Part shown: positions 27,688 to 35,489 of the stretch, piece by piece
Layout of the letters: each line of letters starts with the position of its first letter
Position numbering within the stretch: the first letter of the stretch is position 1
Source: JAJEFO01 sp965209045
GTDB lineage: Bacteria; Pseudomonadota; Alphaproteobacteria; Rhodobacterales; Rhodobacteraceae
Reading direction: 5' to 3'
NCBI GenBank assembly: GCA_965209045.1
Contig: CBDBPW010000001.1
Coordinates: 186,001 to 250,000 of the forward strand
DNA length: 64,000 nt
Notes under the pieces: model-generated
Database searches by the model: none
What the model was told of the DNA's origin: nothing
What the model saw: only the letters and a program-made list of their open reading frames with translations
Made by a program: the position numbers and the translations under genes

Positions 27688-28473
27688 CTAGCGCCAGGTC
27701 TTGCGGCGCTTCCAGCGCCGCTGGCCACGCTGGACGCCTTCCTTCACGCCCAGATAGAACTCCTGGATGTCCGGCGAGGACAGAAGGCGACTGGAACTGC
27801 CCTCCATCACGACCCGGCCCAGTTCGAGCACGTAGCCGTAGTCCGCCAGTTCAAGCGCTGCACGGGCATTCTGCTCGACAAGCATCATCGTGACGCCCTG
27901 CTCGACATTCAGGCGACGGATGACGGCGAAGATCTCCCTGACCGCCAGCGGGCTGAGGCCAAGCGAGGGTTCGTCCAGGAGCATGATCCTTGGCCTTGCC
28001 ATCATGGCCCGGGCAATGGCCAGCATCTGCTGCTGCCCGCCGGACAGGGTTCCGGCCATCTGCCCCGCCCGCTCCTTCAGGATCGGAAAGTACCCGAAGA
28101 CCATCTCCATGTCCTCGGCGATGCCGCCGCCAACCGGGCGGGTGTAGGCGCCTAGCTTCAGATTGTCCCTGACGGACAGGAGCGGGAATATCTCGCGGCC
28201 CTCGGGCACATGGGCGACTCCCTTGCGCACGATGGCGGCGGGATCGTCCCCACCGATCGCCTGTCCTTCAAGCGTCACGGCACCCTTCTCCGGCTCCATG
28301 ATGCCCGAGATGGTCTTCAGCAGCGTGGTCTTGCCCGCGCCGTTGGCTCCGAGGACGGCAACGATCTGCTGCCTGGGCACTTCAAGACTGATGCCTCGGA
28401 TCGCGATGATCGGACCGTAGTAGCTTTCGATGTTGCTGACCGAAAGCATGGGCACTGCGTCGCTCCGGCTCAT
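27688..28473 (-). CDS. livF: Branched-chain-type ABC transporter ATP-binding protein LivF
   Basis: This 261-residue ATPase has Walker A GANGAGKTTL, the Q-loop region, the signature LSGGQQQMLAIARA and Walker B IMLLDEPSLGL, followed by the H-loop region VEQNARAALELADYGYVLE. The start IESYYGPIIAIRGISLEV and the FYLGV near the C-terminus are typical of LivF. A basic tail (QRRWKRRKTWR) extends beyond the usual end. GGGGGGAA precedes the ATG at 28473. It pairs with LivG to power the LivHM permease. Confidence 0.94.
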   Translation of the reverse strand: MSRSDAVPMLSVSNIESYYGPIIAIRGISLEVPRQQIVAVLGANGAGKTTLLKTISGIMEPEKGAVTLEGQAIGGDDPAAIVRKGVAHVPEGREIFPLLSVRDNLKLGAYTRPVGGGIAEDMEMVFGYFPILKERAGQMAGTLSGGQQQMLAIARAMMARPRIMLLDEPSLGLSPLAVREIFAVIRRLNVEQGVTMMLVEQNARAALELADYGYVLELGRVVMEGSSSRLLSSPDIQEFYLGVKEGVQRGQRRWKRRKTWR

Positions 28474-28597
28474 GCTTTCCCCCCAGCCGTGACTTGACAG
28501 GATGGAACCTCGTTGCCGACCACGGGCTCCGTTCCGCGTCTTCGAGCGGCGCAGGCCCTGCCAATTGCCAGCATTCGGGGCGGATCCGGCCTTGCCG

Positions 28598-29377
28598 TCA
28601 TTCGTCCGACCCGTCGCCGCCCATGCCGATATAGGCCTCGATCACGGCCGGGTCCGTCTGAACCTCCTGCGGCGTGCCGATCGCGAGCGTCTTGCCGTCC
28701 GCAAGCGCAAGCACGCGATCAGACACCGAGCTCACGAGACCCATGTCGTGTTCGACCATCAGGACGGTGATGCCCATGACCTTCCTGATGTCCTCGATCC
28801 AGAAGGCGACGTCGTCGGTCTCCTCTGCCGACAGTCCGGACGCCGGCTCGTCAAGCAGCAGAAGCTTCGGTTCCACGGCAAGCGCCCGTCCCAGTTCGAC
28901 GATCTTGCGCACGCCGTACGGCAGGCCCATGATCAGGCTCTCGCGGTATGGCTGCAGATCAAGGAAGTCGATGACCCTCTCCGCCGCAAGCCGGTGGCGA
29001 CGTTCCTCCGCGCGGACGCCGGGCAGGTGAAGGATCTCGGAAACCGCGGTCGAGCGCCGGTGCGTATGCCTCCCGATCAGCAGGTTCTGAAGGACCGTCG
29101 CATGTTCGAAGAGCTCGATGTTCTGAAACGTCCGCGCGATGCCAAGACGGGGGATGTCATGCGGTGCGCATCCGAGGACCGACTTGCCTTCGAAGCGAAT
29201 GTCGCCCCCGCTCGGGGTGCAGTAGCGCGAAACCAGGTTGAAGATCGTCGACTTGCCCGCGCCGTTCGGGCCGACAAGGGCAAATACCTCGCCGGGATTG
29301 ACGGCGAAGGATGCGCCTTCAACCGCGGTCAGGCCGCCGAAGCTGATCGTGACATCCTCAAGTTCAAGCAGGCTCAA
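28598..29377 (-). CDS. livG: Branched-chain-type ABC transporter ATP-binding protein LivG
   Basis: The 259-residue ATPase has Walker A GPNGAGKSTI, the LivG-specific early motif ISFGGLTAVEGASF, IARTFQNIELFEHATVLQNL, a degenerate signature GLPYGVRKIVELGRAL and Walker B LLLLDEPASGLS. The C-terminal IEAYIGMGGD matches LivG, which usually ends in a YLG-like motif. Its first codons overlap the livM stop by four bases. A gap of 124 bases separates it from livF, longer than the other spacings in the operon. Confidence 0.94.
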   Translation of the reverse strand: MSLLELEDVTISFGGLTAVEGASFAVNPGEVFALVGPNGAGKSTIFNLVSRYCTPSGGDIRFEGKSVLGCAPHDIPRLGIARTFQNIELFEHATVLQNLLIGRHTHRRSTAVSEILHLPGVRAEERRHRLAAERVIDFLDLQPYRESLIMGLPYGVRKIVELGRALAVEPKLLLLDEPASGLSAEETDDVAFWIEDIRKVMGITVLMVEHDMGLVSSVSDRVLALADGKTLAIGTPQEVQTDPAVIEAYIGMGGDGSDE

Positions 29378-30474
29378 CGTATGCGCTCCGTCCTGAGATA
29401 ACCCCTTTGCCGCCGGAACATGTCACGCCGGCAGAAGGGAAAGAGCTCGAAATAGGTGCGTATCTTGACCCAGCGCCCGTAGATCCCCATGGGCTCGAGA
29501 AGAATGAAGGCGATCAGGATCGCCCCGAACGCCGCGGTCTCGATCCCAGGGGGCATGACCGACGCGGTGCCGAACCTCTCGTTCAGAAACTGCCGGACAA
29601 TTGAAATCGCCAGCGGCAGGAACGTGATGACGATGGCACCGAGAAACGCTCCGTGAATCGAGCCGAGGCCGCCAATGACGATCATCATCAGGAGCGTGAT
29701 GGACAGGAAGATGGTGAAGGTCTCGTGATTGAAGACTCCGGCGAAGTGGCCCATCAGGGCGCCGGCCAGACCGGTGACGCCGCAGGACAGCGCGAACGAG
29801 ACCGCCTTGGTCCAGGCCAGGTTGACGCCGATCGCCTGGGCCGAAATCTCGCTGTCGCGCACCGCCACGAGGGATCGTCCGAGCGGCGAGCGCAGGATGT
29901 TCCTGTACCCGAGAACCACCAGGACAGCGACCCCGAGCGTCAGCCAGTAAAATCCGGAAGCATTCAAGTACCGGTTGAAGCCCACCCCGAAGATCTGGAT
30001 GTCGGGCGCGAAAATGCCCGACACGCCACCGGTCCAGGGCGCAAGCATGACTATGCCGTCTTCGGCGAGAATCGAGACCGCAAGCGTGGCAATGGCGAGG
30101 TAGATCCCGTGCAGTCTCGCCGTCGGCAGCGCCAAGAGCGCTCCGGCCAACGCGGCGGCACAGCCAGACAGCGGAAACGACACCAGAAACGGCCAGCCAA
30201 GCGATGTCTGAAGGATGACATTCGTGTAGGCGCCCACGGCCATGAATGCCGCGTGCCCCAGGCTTGGCTGCCCGGCATGTCCGACGAGAAGCATAAGGCC
30301 CATGCCGGCGATCGCCCAGATCAGCATCAGTGCGACTTCGCCAATCCAGAAGTCGTTCATCACGAACGGCAGGCCGACCGCGCCGGCAAGGAGCAGGAAG
30401 TACCAGAATGCCTGGTGCCGATGGACGAAAAGGCCGAGATCGGCATCGTAACTGGTCTTGAACACGATTCGCAC
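29374..30474 (-). CDS. livM: Branched-chain-type ABC transporter permease LivM
   Basis: The 366-residue membrane protein has about ten hydrophobic spans and the LivM landmarks GHAGQPSLGHAAFMAVGAYTN around residue 65 and the EAA-like loop RDSEISAQAIGVNLAWTKAVSF in the C-terminal half, then GGLGSIHGAFLGAIVI. It starts at GTG 30474, four bases after the livH stop, and its stop overlaps the livG start. It forms the translocation path together with LivH. Confidence 0.93.
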   Translation of the reverse strand: MRIVFKTSYDADLGLFVHRHQAFWYFLLLAGAVGLPFVMNDFWIGEVALMLIWAIAGMGLMLLVGHAGQPSLGHAAFMAVGAYTNVILQTSLGWPFLVSFPLSGCAAALAGALLALPTARLHGIYLAIATLAVSILAEDGIVMLAPWTGGVSGIFAPDIQIFGVGFNRYLNASGFYWLTLGVAVLVVLGYRNILRSPLGRSLVAVRDSEISAQAIGVNLAWTKAVSFALSCGVTGLAGALMGHFAGVFNHETFTIFLSITLLMMIVIGGLGSIHGAFLGAIVITFLPLAISIVRQFLNERFGTASVMPPGIETAAFGAILIAFILLEPMGIYGRWVKIRTYFELFPFCRRDMFRRQRGYLRTERIR

Positions 30475-30477
30475 GGG

Positions 30478-31353
30478 CTAGACCTTCTTGTCCCGGACCT
30501 GGGCCAGAATGCCTGATGGCCGGATGATCAGGACCAGCAGGAGCACTGCATAGGGCACGACCTGGCTGAACCCGGCCGCGACATGGCGGGCAGCGAAAGG
30601 CTCGATCACGCCGATCAGGAGGCCGCCAACAAGAGCGCCGGGAAGCGAGCCCAGGCCGCCGATCACCGCCGCCGCAAAGGCCTTTATGCCCAGGAAGCCG
30701 GAATTGGGATCGATGGATCCCTTCGAGGCAAGGAGGATTCCCGCCGCCGTCGCAACCACCCCTGACAGTCCCCAGATCAACGCGCTCACGCGCTTGACCG
30801 GGATGCCCATGCAATAGGCCGCAAGCTGATTCTGGCTGGTTGCCTGCATCGCCAGGCCGAGTCGCGTGCGGGCGAAGCCAAGATAGAGCAGGCCGGTCAG
30901 AACGACGGTCACAAGGATCACCGCCACCTCGTCCAGACCCAGCACCAGACCGGCAAACCGGACATTGACGCCCGCAATCGGGCTTTCGAGGCTTTGCGGC
31001 TCGTGGCCCCAGATCGCCCCGGCAAGAAACCGGATGATGAAGCCGAGCGCGACCGTCAGGACCACCACGGCAATCTGGCTCTGGCCGGACATCCGCCTGA
31101 GCAATGTCATCTCAAGGACGTAGCCAAAGGCTCCCATCAGGAGGAGGGCGATGGGAACGGAGACCCAGAACGGCAGCGCCCAGTAATGATCGTTGGTCAG
31201 TCCCAGAGTCACGAACGCTCCGAGCATCATCATGTCGCCCTGGGCGAAGTTCAATGCCTCGGTCGCCTTGTAGATCAGCACGAATCCCAGCGCGATCAAT
31301 CCATAGACGCAGCCATTCGCGAGACCACTTACGAGGAGTTGCAGTGATTCCAA
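30478..31353 (-). CDS. livH: Branched-chain-type ABC transporter permease LivH
   Basis: The 291-residue permease has about eight spans, with GLANGCVYGLIALGFVLIYK at the start, NFAQGDMMMLGAFV, and the cytoplasmic loop RLGLAMQATSQNQLAAYCMGI. A TTG at 31353 is the likely start: GGAGGGG lies seven bases upstream, and the resulting LESLQLLVSGLANG start matches the family. Farther upstream ATG choices add an unlikely arginine-rich leader. It is the first gene of the leftward operon livH-livM-livG-livF-acyl-CoA synthetase-binding protein. Confidence 0.92.
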   Translation of the reverse strand: MESLQLLVSGLANGCVYGLIALGFVLIYKATEALNFAQGDMMMLGAFVTLGLTNDHYWALPFWVSVPIALLLMGAFGYVLEMTLLRRMSGQSQIAVVVLTVALGFIIRFLAGAIWGHEPQSLESPIAGVNVRFAGLVLGLDEVAVILVTVVLTGLLYLGFARTRLGLAMQATSQNQLAAYCMGIPVKRVSALIWGLSGVVATAAGILLASKGSIDPNSGFLGIKAFAAAVIGGLGSLPGALVGGLLIGVIEPFAARHVAAGFSQVVPYAVLLLVLIIRPSGILAQVRDKKV

Positions 31354-31845
31354 GTCCGACGCCCCTCCGTGGACGGCCAACCTGGCGCTGGCCGACGTGT
31401 CGATTGCAGTCACCAGCGGGCATCTTCGCGCCCTGGACCCAGGTCGCGCGACCTGCATGCAGGTTCAACCCCGGCTTCGTGCCTCCTGAACCGATGACGC
31501 TTTCGCTGGTGCCCATTCTCGCCCAACCGTCACGAGAATTCAAATTGGACGGACCGTGGAGTCAAGCCCGGCTTGGGCAGCGGTTCCGGACGAGAGAAGG
31601 GGAGCGCAGTTGGGACAAGGGAGTCGTTTCACTTGACATGATCCCCAGCGAGCGCAACGTCCGCGCCCGCCGCCCGAAAGCGGCGCAAGCTGCCGTCGGG
31701 CGCGCACCGCTCATGCCGCGGTCTACGACGATGCCGCCGTCCGAAACCGCCTTGGAGCCAGTCCAGGATTCGGCGCCTCAACATGCCGACACCCTTTCAG
31801 GCTGGTCAAGCGGTCCGACATGGCCTCAAGCCCGAAACAGCTCTT
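31354..31845. other. Intergenic region containing one copy of a dispersed repeat
   Basis: These 492 bases lie between pgm, whose 3' end is at 31846, and the start of livH, both leftward. No T-tailed terminator was found for pgm on the lower side. The main recognisable content is the repeat copy at 31630-31697. Open frames crossing it look like noise. Confidence 0.5.
31630..31697. repeat. Dispersed intergenic repeat, copy A
   Basis: This 68-base segment aligns without gaps to 50680-50747 in the same orientation, with roughly four fifths of positions identical. The shared core CGCCCGCCGCCCGAAA is exact, flanked by CGAGCGCA on one side and CAAG-TGCCGT on the other. Similarity may extend a little further left (CAAGGGA in both). 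It is not within a recognised gene. Confidence 0.6.
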
Positions 31846-33477
31846 TCAGGTACGCACATCCGGCTCGGTCCGACCCAGATGTGCCTCAAGGCGGCAGGCC
31901 TCGTAGGCCGCGTCCCGGATTGCCTTCAACGCTTCCTGCGGGTCTTGCGCATGATCCCCGTCGGCAGGCTCGAACTGCTCCAGATAGACGCGCAGGGTCG
32001 CTCCCTGGGTTCCGGTTCCCGACAAGCGGAACACGGCACGGCCGCCGCCTTCGAAAAAAACGCGGATGCCTTGATTGCTGCTGACCGAACCATCCACGGG
32101 ATCCTCGTAGGAGAACTGGTCGGCAGCCCTGACCTTCAATCCGGCAAACTCCTTGCCCGGCAGGTCAGCGACACTGCCGTTCAGTTCCTCAACGAGCGCA
32201 TTGGCCTTGCCGGTCTCCAAAGCTTCGAAGTCATGGCGCGAATAGTAGTCGCGGCCAAACACGCGCCAATGTTCCTTGAGGATTTCGGCCACCGAAGAGC
32301 CGCGTTTCGCAAGGATGTTCAGCCAGAGCAAGACGGCCCACAGCCCGTCCTTCTCCCTGACATGGCTTGACCCGGTGCCCGCACTCTCTTCGCCGCAGAT
32401 GGTGACCTTGCCGGCGTCAAGAAGATTGCCGAAGAACTTCCATCCGGTGGGCGTCTCGTACGATCCTATCCCGAGCCGTTCCGCGACACGGTCGCTGGCC
32501 CCGCTGGTCGGCATCGATCGCGCGATTCCCGTCAGGCCGCCGGAATAGGCCGGCGCGAGATGGGCATTGGCGGCCAGGACCGCCAGGCTGTCGGAAGGGG
32601 TCACATATGCCCCGCGTCCAACGATCATGTTCCGGTCCCCATCGCCGTCCGAGGCCGCGCCCAGGTCCGGCGCATTGTCCGACATCATCAGGTCAACAAG
32701 GGGCTTTGCCCAGATCGGATTGGGGTCGGGATGGCCCTTGCCGAAATCGACCTTGGGGATGCCGTTGATCACGGTTCCCCTGGGCGCGCCGAGCCGGTCT
32801 TCCAGTATGGCATGCGCATAGGGTCCGGCGACGGCATGCATGGCGTCGAAACGCATGGTGAACCCACTGGAAAAAAGCGCGTGAATCGCGTCGAGGTCAA
32901 AGAGTTGCTCCATCAACGCGAGGTAGTCCTCGACCGGGTCAACGATCTCGATGACGAAGTCGCCACGGCCTTCCGTCCCGACATGTCCCAGATCGACATC
33001 CTCGAGTTCAGCGATCGGGTAGCTTTCGATCGCCTTGGTCGCGTCGAACATCCTCGAAGTGAGGCCTTCTGGCGCGGGTCCGCCGTTCGATGCATTGAAC
33101 TTGACGCCAAAGTCCTCGTCGATTCCCCCGGGGTTGTGGCTGGCGGACAGGATGAAGCCGCCATCGGTCCTGTTCTTGCGGATCAGGTGAGACGCGGCCG
33201 GAGTCGAGAGAATGCCGTCCTTGCCAACGATGACCCCTTTCGCTCCGTTTGCCGCTGCAATCTTGATGATCTTCTGGATCGCTTCGGCATTGAAGTAACG
33301 GCCATCTCCGCCGATCACGAACGTCTTGCCGGCGCCGCCCCCGGTCGCATTGAAAATGGCCTGCACAAAGTTCTCCAGGTAGTTCGGCCGCATGAAGTCG
33401 CGAGTCTTCTTGCGCAGGCCCGACGTCCCCGGCTCCTGATCCTCGAACGGTTGGGTCGCAACGGTTCTGGTTTTCAT
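31846..33477 (-). CDS. pgm: Phosphoglucomutase (alpha-D-glucose phosphate-specific)
   Basis: The 543-residue enzyme has the catalytic phosphoserine loop ILSASHNPGG near residue 112, the metal loop ASDGDGDRNMIVG around residue 283, the sugar-specificity loop CGEESAGTGSSHVREKDGLW, and a C-terminal phosphate-binding region RLSGTGTQGATLRVYLE. It interconverts glucose-1-phosphate and glucose-6-phosphate, linking glycogen to central metabolism. Its start overlaps the malQ stop (ATGA), making it the last gene of the glycogen operon. Confidence 0.96.
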   Translation of the reverse strand: MKTRTVATQPFEDQEPGTSGLRKKTRDFMRPNYLENFVQAIFNATGGGAGKTFVIGGDGRYFNAEAIQKIIKIAAANGAKGVIVGKDGILSTPAASHLIRKNRTDGGFILSASHNPGGIDEDFGVKFNASNGGPAPEGLTSRMFDATKAIESYPIAELEDVDLGHVGTEGRGDFVIEIVDPVEDYLALMEQLFDLDAIHALFSSGFTMRFDAMHAVAGPYAHAILEDRLGAPRGTVINGIPKVDFGKGHPDPNPIWAKPLVDLMMSDNAPDLGAASDGDGDRNMIVGRGAYVTPSDSLAVLAANAHLAPAYSGGLTGIARSMPTSGASDRVAERLGIGSYETPTGWKFFGNLLDAGKVTICGEESAGTGSSHVREKDGLWAVLLWLNILAKRGSSVAEILKEHWRVFGRDYYSRHDFEALETGKANALVEELNGSVADLPGKEFAGLKVRAADQFSYEDPVDGSVSSNQGIRVFFEGGGRAVFRLSGTGTQGATLRVYLEQFEPADGDHAQDPQEALKAIRDAAYEACRLEAHLGRTEPDVRT

Positions 33478-35489
33478 GTGTCATCTCCTCGCGCGCTGAG
33501 GCCAGTCTTTCCTCGACCTTCGTTCATCACCTTGCCGAGCGCCCTGAACCGGCCGTCCAGGGCGAGCGCCTCGACCGCGACACCGTATCTTCGTCGCCAG
33601 TTCACGTGTTCGTCGGTCGTGCCCGGCAAGTTCTGCGCTTCCGCATGTTCCAGGATGTCGTCCAGCTGAGCGGTCACCATCGCGGACGGCGATCGGGCAA
33701 GCAACGCATGAACGGTCGCGTTGAATCCGCAGCCCGGGCACCGTTCCGAGATGTCGGCGACATCCTTGCGGCGTCGCGCCCGCGCCCGGACGGCATCCTG
33801 CCTGTCGATCCATCCGAGACTCTCCCACCAGTCTATGTCGCGGCCGGTCTCGAATCCCCGGACCGTCGGAGTGTCGTGCGTGGAAAAGCATGCGAGAACC
33901 TGCTTCGACGCACGTCCTGGCGGTCTGAGCCTTCTGTTCCGGTCTCGTTCGTACTGCATGACGGAATAGCCGTAGATCCCGTGGGCGCGCATGGTCCCGC
34001 GAAACCCGCTTGGCGCCAGCCCGAGGTCTTCGCCGACCACAACGGTTCCATGTCTTTCCGCTTCAACCTTGAGTATCGCCAGAAGGGCGTCGAACGGATG
34101 CCGCACATACCCGCCAGGGCTGCCGTCATCAGGGACCCAGAAGCTGCGGCTGAGCCCAAGCACGTGGTCAATCCGCACCGCTCCAGCGTGACGCATGGTT
34201 GCTGCCAGGAGGCGACGGAACGGCCTGTAGTTCCACGCCGCAAGGCGGCGCGGCGCATAGGCCGAAATGTTCCAGTTCTGACCCTTCGGGCTGAGATGAT
34301 CCGGCGGCGCGCCGATTGAAACGCCGGGCGCGATTGCGTCCCTTTCGCACCAGCTCTCCGCACCGTCCCGGCGCGCGCCCACGGCCAGGTCGAGGTACAG
34401 CCCGAGCGCCATTCCGCCATCGTGCGCCGCGCGCTGCGCGCCTTCCAGCTGGCGGTCGGCGACCCATTGAAGCCAGGCGTGATAGTCCGCGGAGACGTTG
34501 TCAGGCGCGACCTGCGCGGAGCACGGCCATTCTCGCCAGTTCGGCCCGTGCTGATCGGCCATCGCTTCAAACCGGGCGAACCGTGCCAGGTCACTTCCAC
34601 GCTCCTTGGCGAACGAGGACAGGGCGTCATGCGCCCATGTGGCGGCACCCGCGCGGAATGCGTCGTACAGCGCTGCAAGCAGGCGCTGACGGATCGCCCT
34701 CTGTCGATCATAGTCGACATGCCGCGCCGACCGGAGCTTCGCCATCTCCGGTTCTGCCGCGGACAGGACGCGATCCGCACCAGGTGCGTTTTCGAGCCCC
34801 GGGATCGCGTGAAGAGCGATATGGTCCGTGTTCAGAAACCCGCGGTGCGAAGGCGAATAGGGGCTGAACGCCTTGCTTGAGTGCCCCATCGCGTGCAGCG
34901 GATTGGTTCCGGCGAAATCTGCGCCAACCTGTCCGGCAATGCGAACCACGTCGGCCAGGTCGGCAAAGTCGCCCAGGCCGGCGTTTCGCGACGACCGCAA
35001 CCCGTAAAGCGCAAGATTCACGCCCCATATCCGGGGCAACATCGCTTGATCCGGAACCGAGGGAGCCCGGGCCGGTGCCGCGATGACCCGTATCGTCTCG
35101 CGCGCTGCGGAATGACCGACCTCAAGAACGTAGACGTCCGAAGCAAGCGCTGGCAGCGTGATCGCATCCGCGTCCCGACCGCATGCGAGAACCACATTCG
35201 CCTCGTCGCGCCGAAGCTGCCAGTTGTCGAACGATCCAAGGCTCAGCGTCGCCTCCTTGCGACTTTCAATGACCACTTCCTCGGGAAACCGCCGCGCCCT
35301 CCTCTCTGCGCGGAGCGCCTCGAGACTTTCGCGAACAAGCCTGGCGTTTTCCGCCGCAACCGAATTGGCCGCCAGCAATGCACGCAAGGTGTCCGGAGTC
35401 GCGGTCCGCTCCCGCCCTTCCATGTCGCGATAGGATGCAAGGATGCCATGCGCCCTCGCAAGCTGGCCGAGCGCGGCATCATCCTTCAT
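33474..35489 (-). CDS. malQ: 4-alpha-glucanotransferase (amylomaltase)
   Basis: The 671-residue GH77 enzyme shows WGVNLALYGLRSSRNAGLGDFADL, AFSPYSPSHRGFLNTDHIAL, the nucleophile region GAVRIDHVLGLSRSFWVP and the acid/base segment VVVGEDLGLAPSGFR. The N-terminal 130 residues form the extra beta domain found in longer bacterial MalQ proteins. It transfers glucan segments between maltodextrins, recycling the short chains left by glycogen phosphorylase and GlgX. ATG 35489 overlaps the glgX stop, and its own stop overlaps the pgm start. MalQ within a glg operon is less common than the other members. Confidence 0.94.
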   Translation of the reverse strand: MKDDAALGQLARAHGILASYRDMEGRERTATPDTLRALLAANSVAAENARLVRESLEALRAERRARRFPEEVVIESRKEATLSLGSFDNWQLRRDEANVVLACGRDADAITLPALASDVYVLEVGHSAARETIRVIAAPARAPSVPDQAMLPRIWGVNLALYGLRSSRNAGLGDFADLADVVRIAGQVGADFAGTNPLHAMGHSSKAFSPYSPSHRGFLNTDHIALHAIPGLENAPGADRVLSAAEPEMAKLRSARHVDYDRQRAIRQRLLAALYDAFRAGAATWAHDALSSFAKERGSDLARFARFEAMADQHGPNWREWPCSAQVAPDNVSADYHAWLQWVADRQLEGAQRAAHDGGMALGLYLDLAVGARRDGAESWCERDAIAPGVSIGAPPDHLSPKGQNWNISAYAPRRLAAWNYRPFRRLLAATMRHAGAVRIDHVLGLSRSFWVPDDGSPGGYVRHPFDALLAILKVEAERHGTVVVGEDLGLAPSGFRGTMRAHGIYGYSVMQYERDRNRRLRPPGRASKQVLACFSTHDTPTVRGFETGRDIDWWESLGWIDRQDAVRARARRRKDVADISERCPGCGFNATVHALLARSPSAMVTAQLDDILEHAEAQNLPGTTDEHVNWRRRYGVAVEALALDGRFRALGKVMNEGRGKTGLSARGDDT

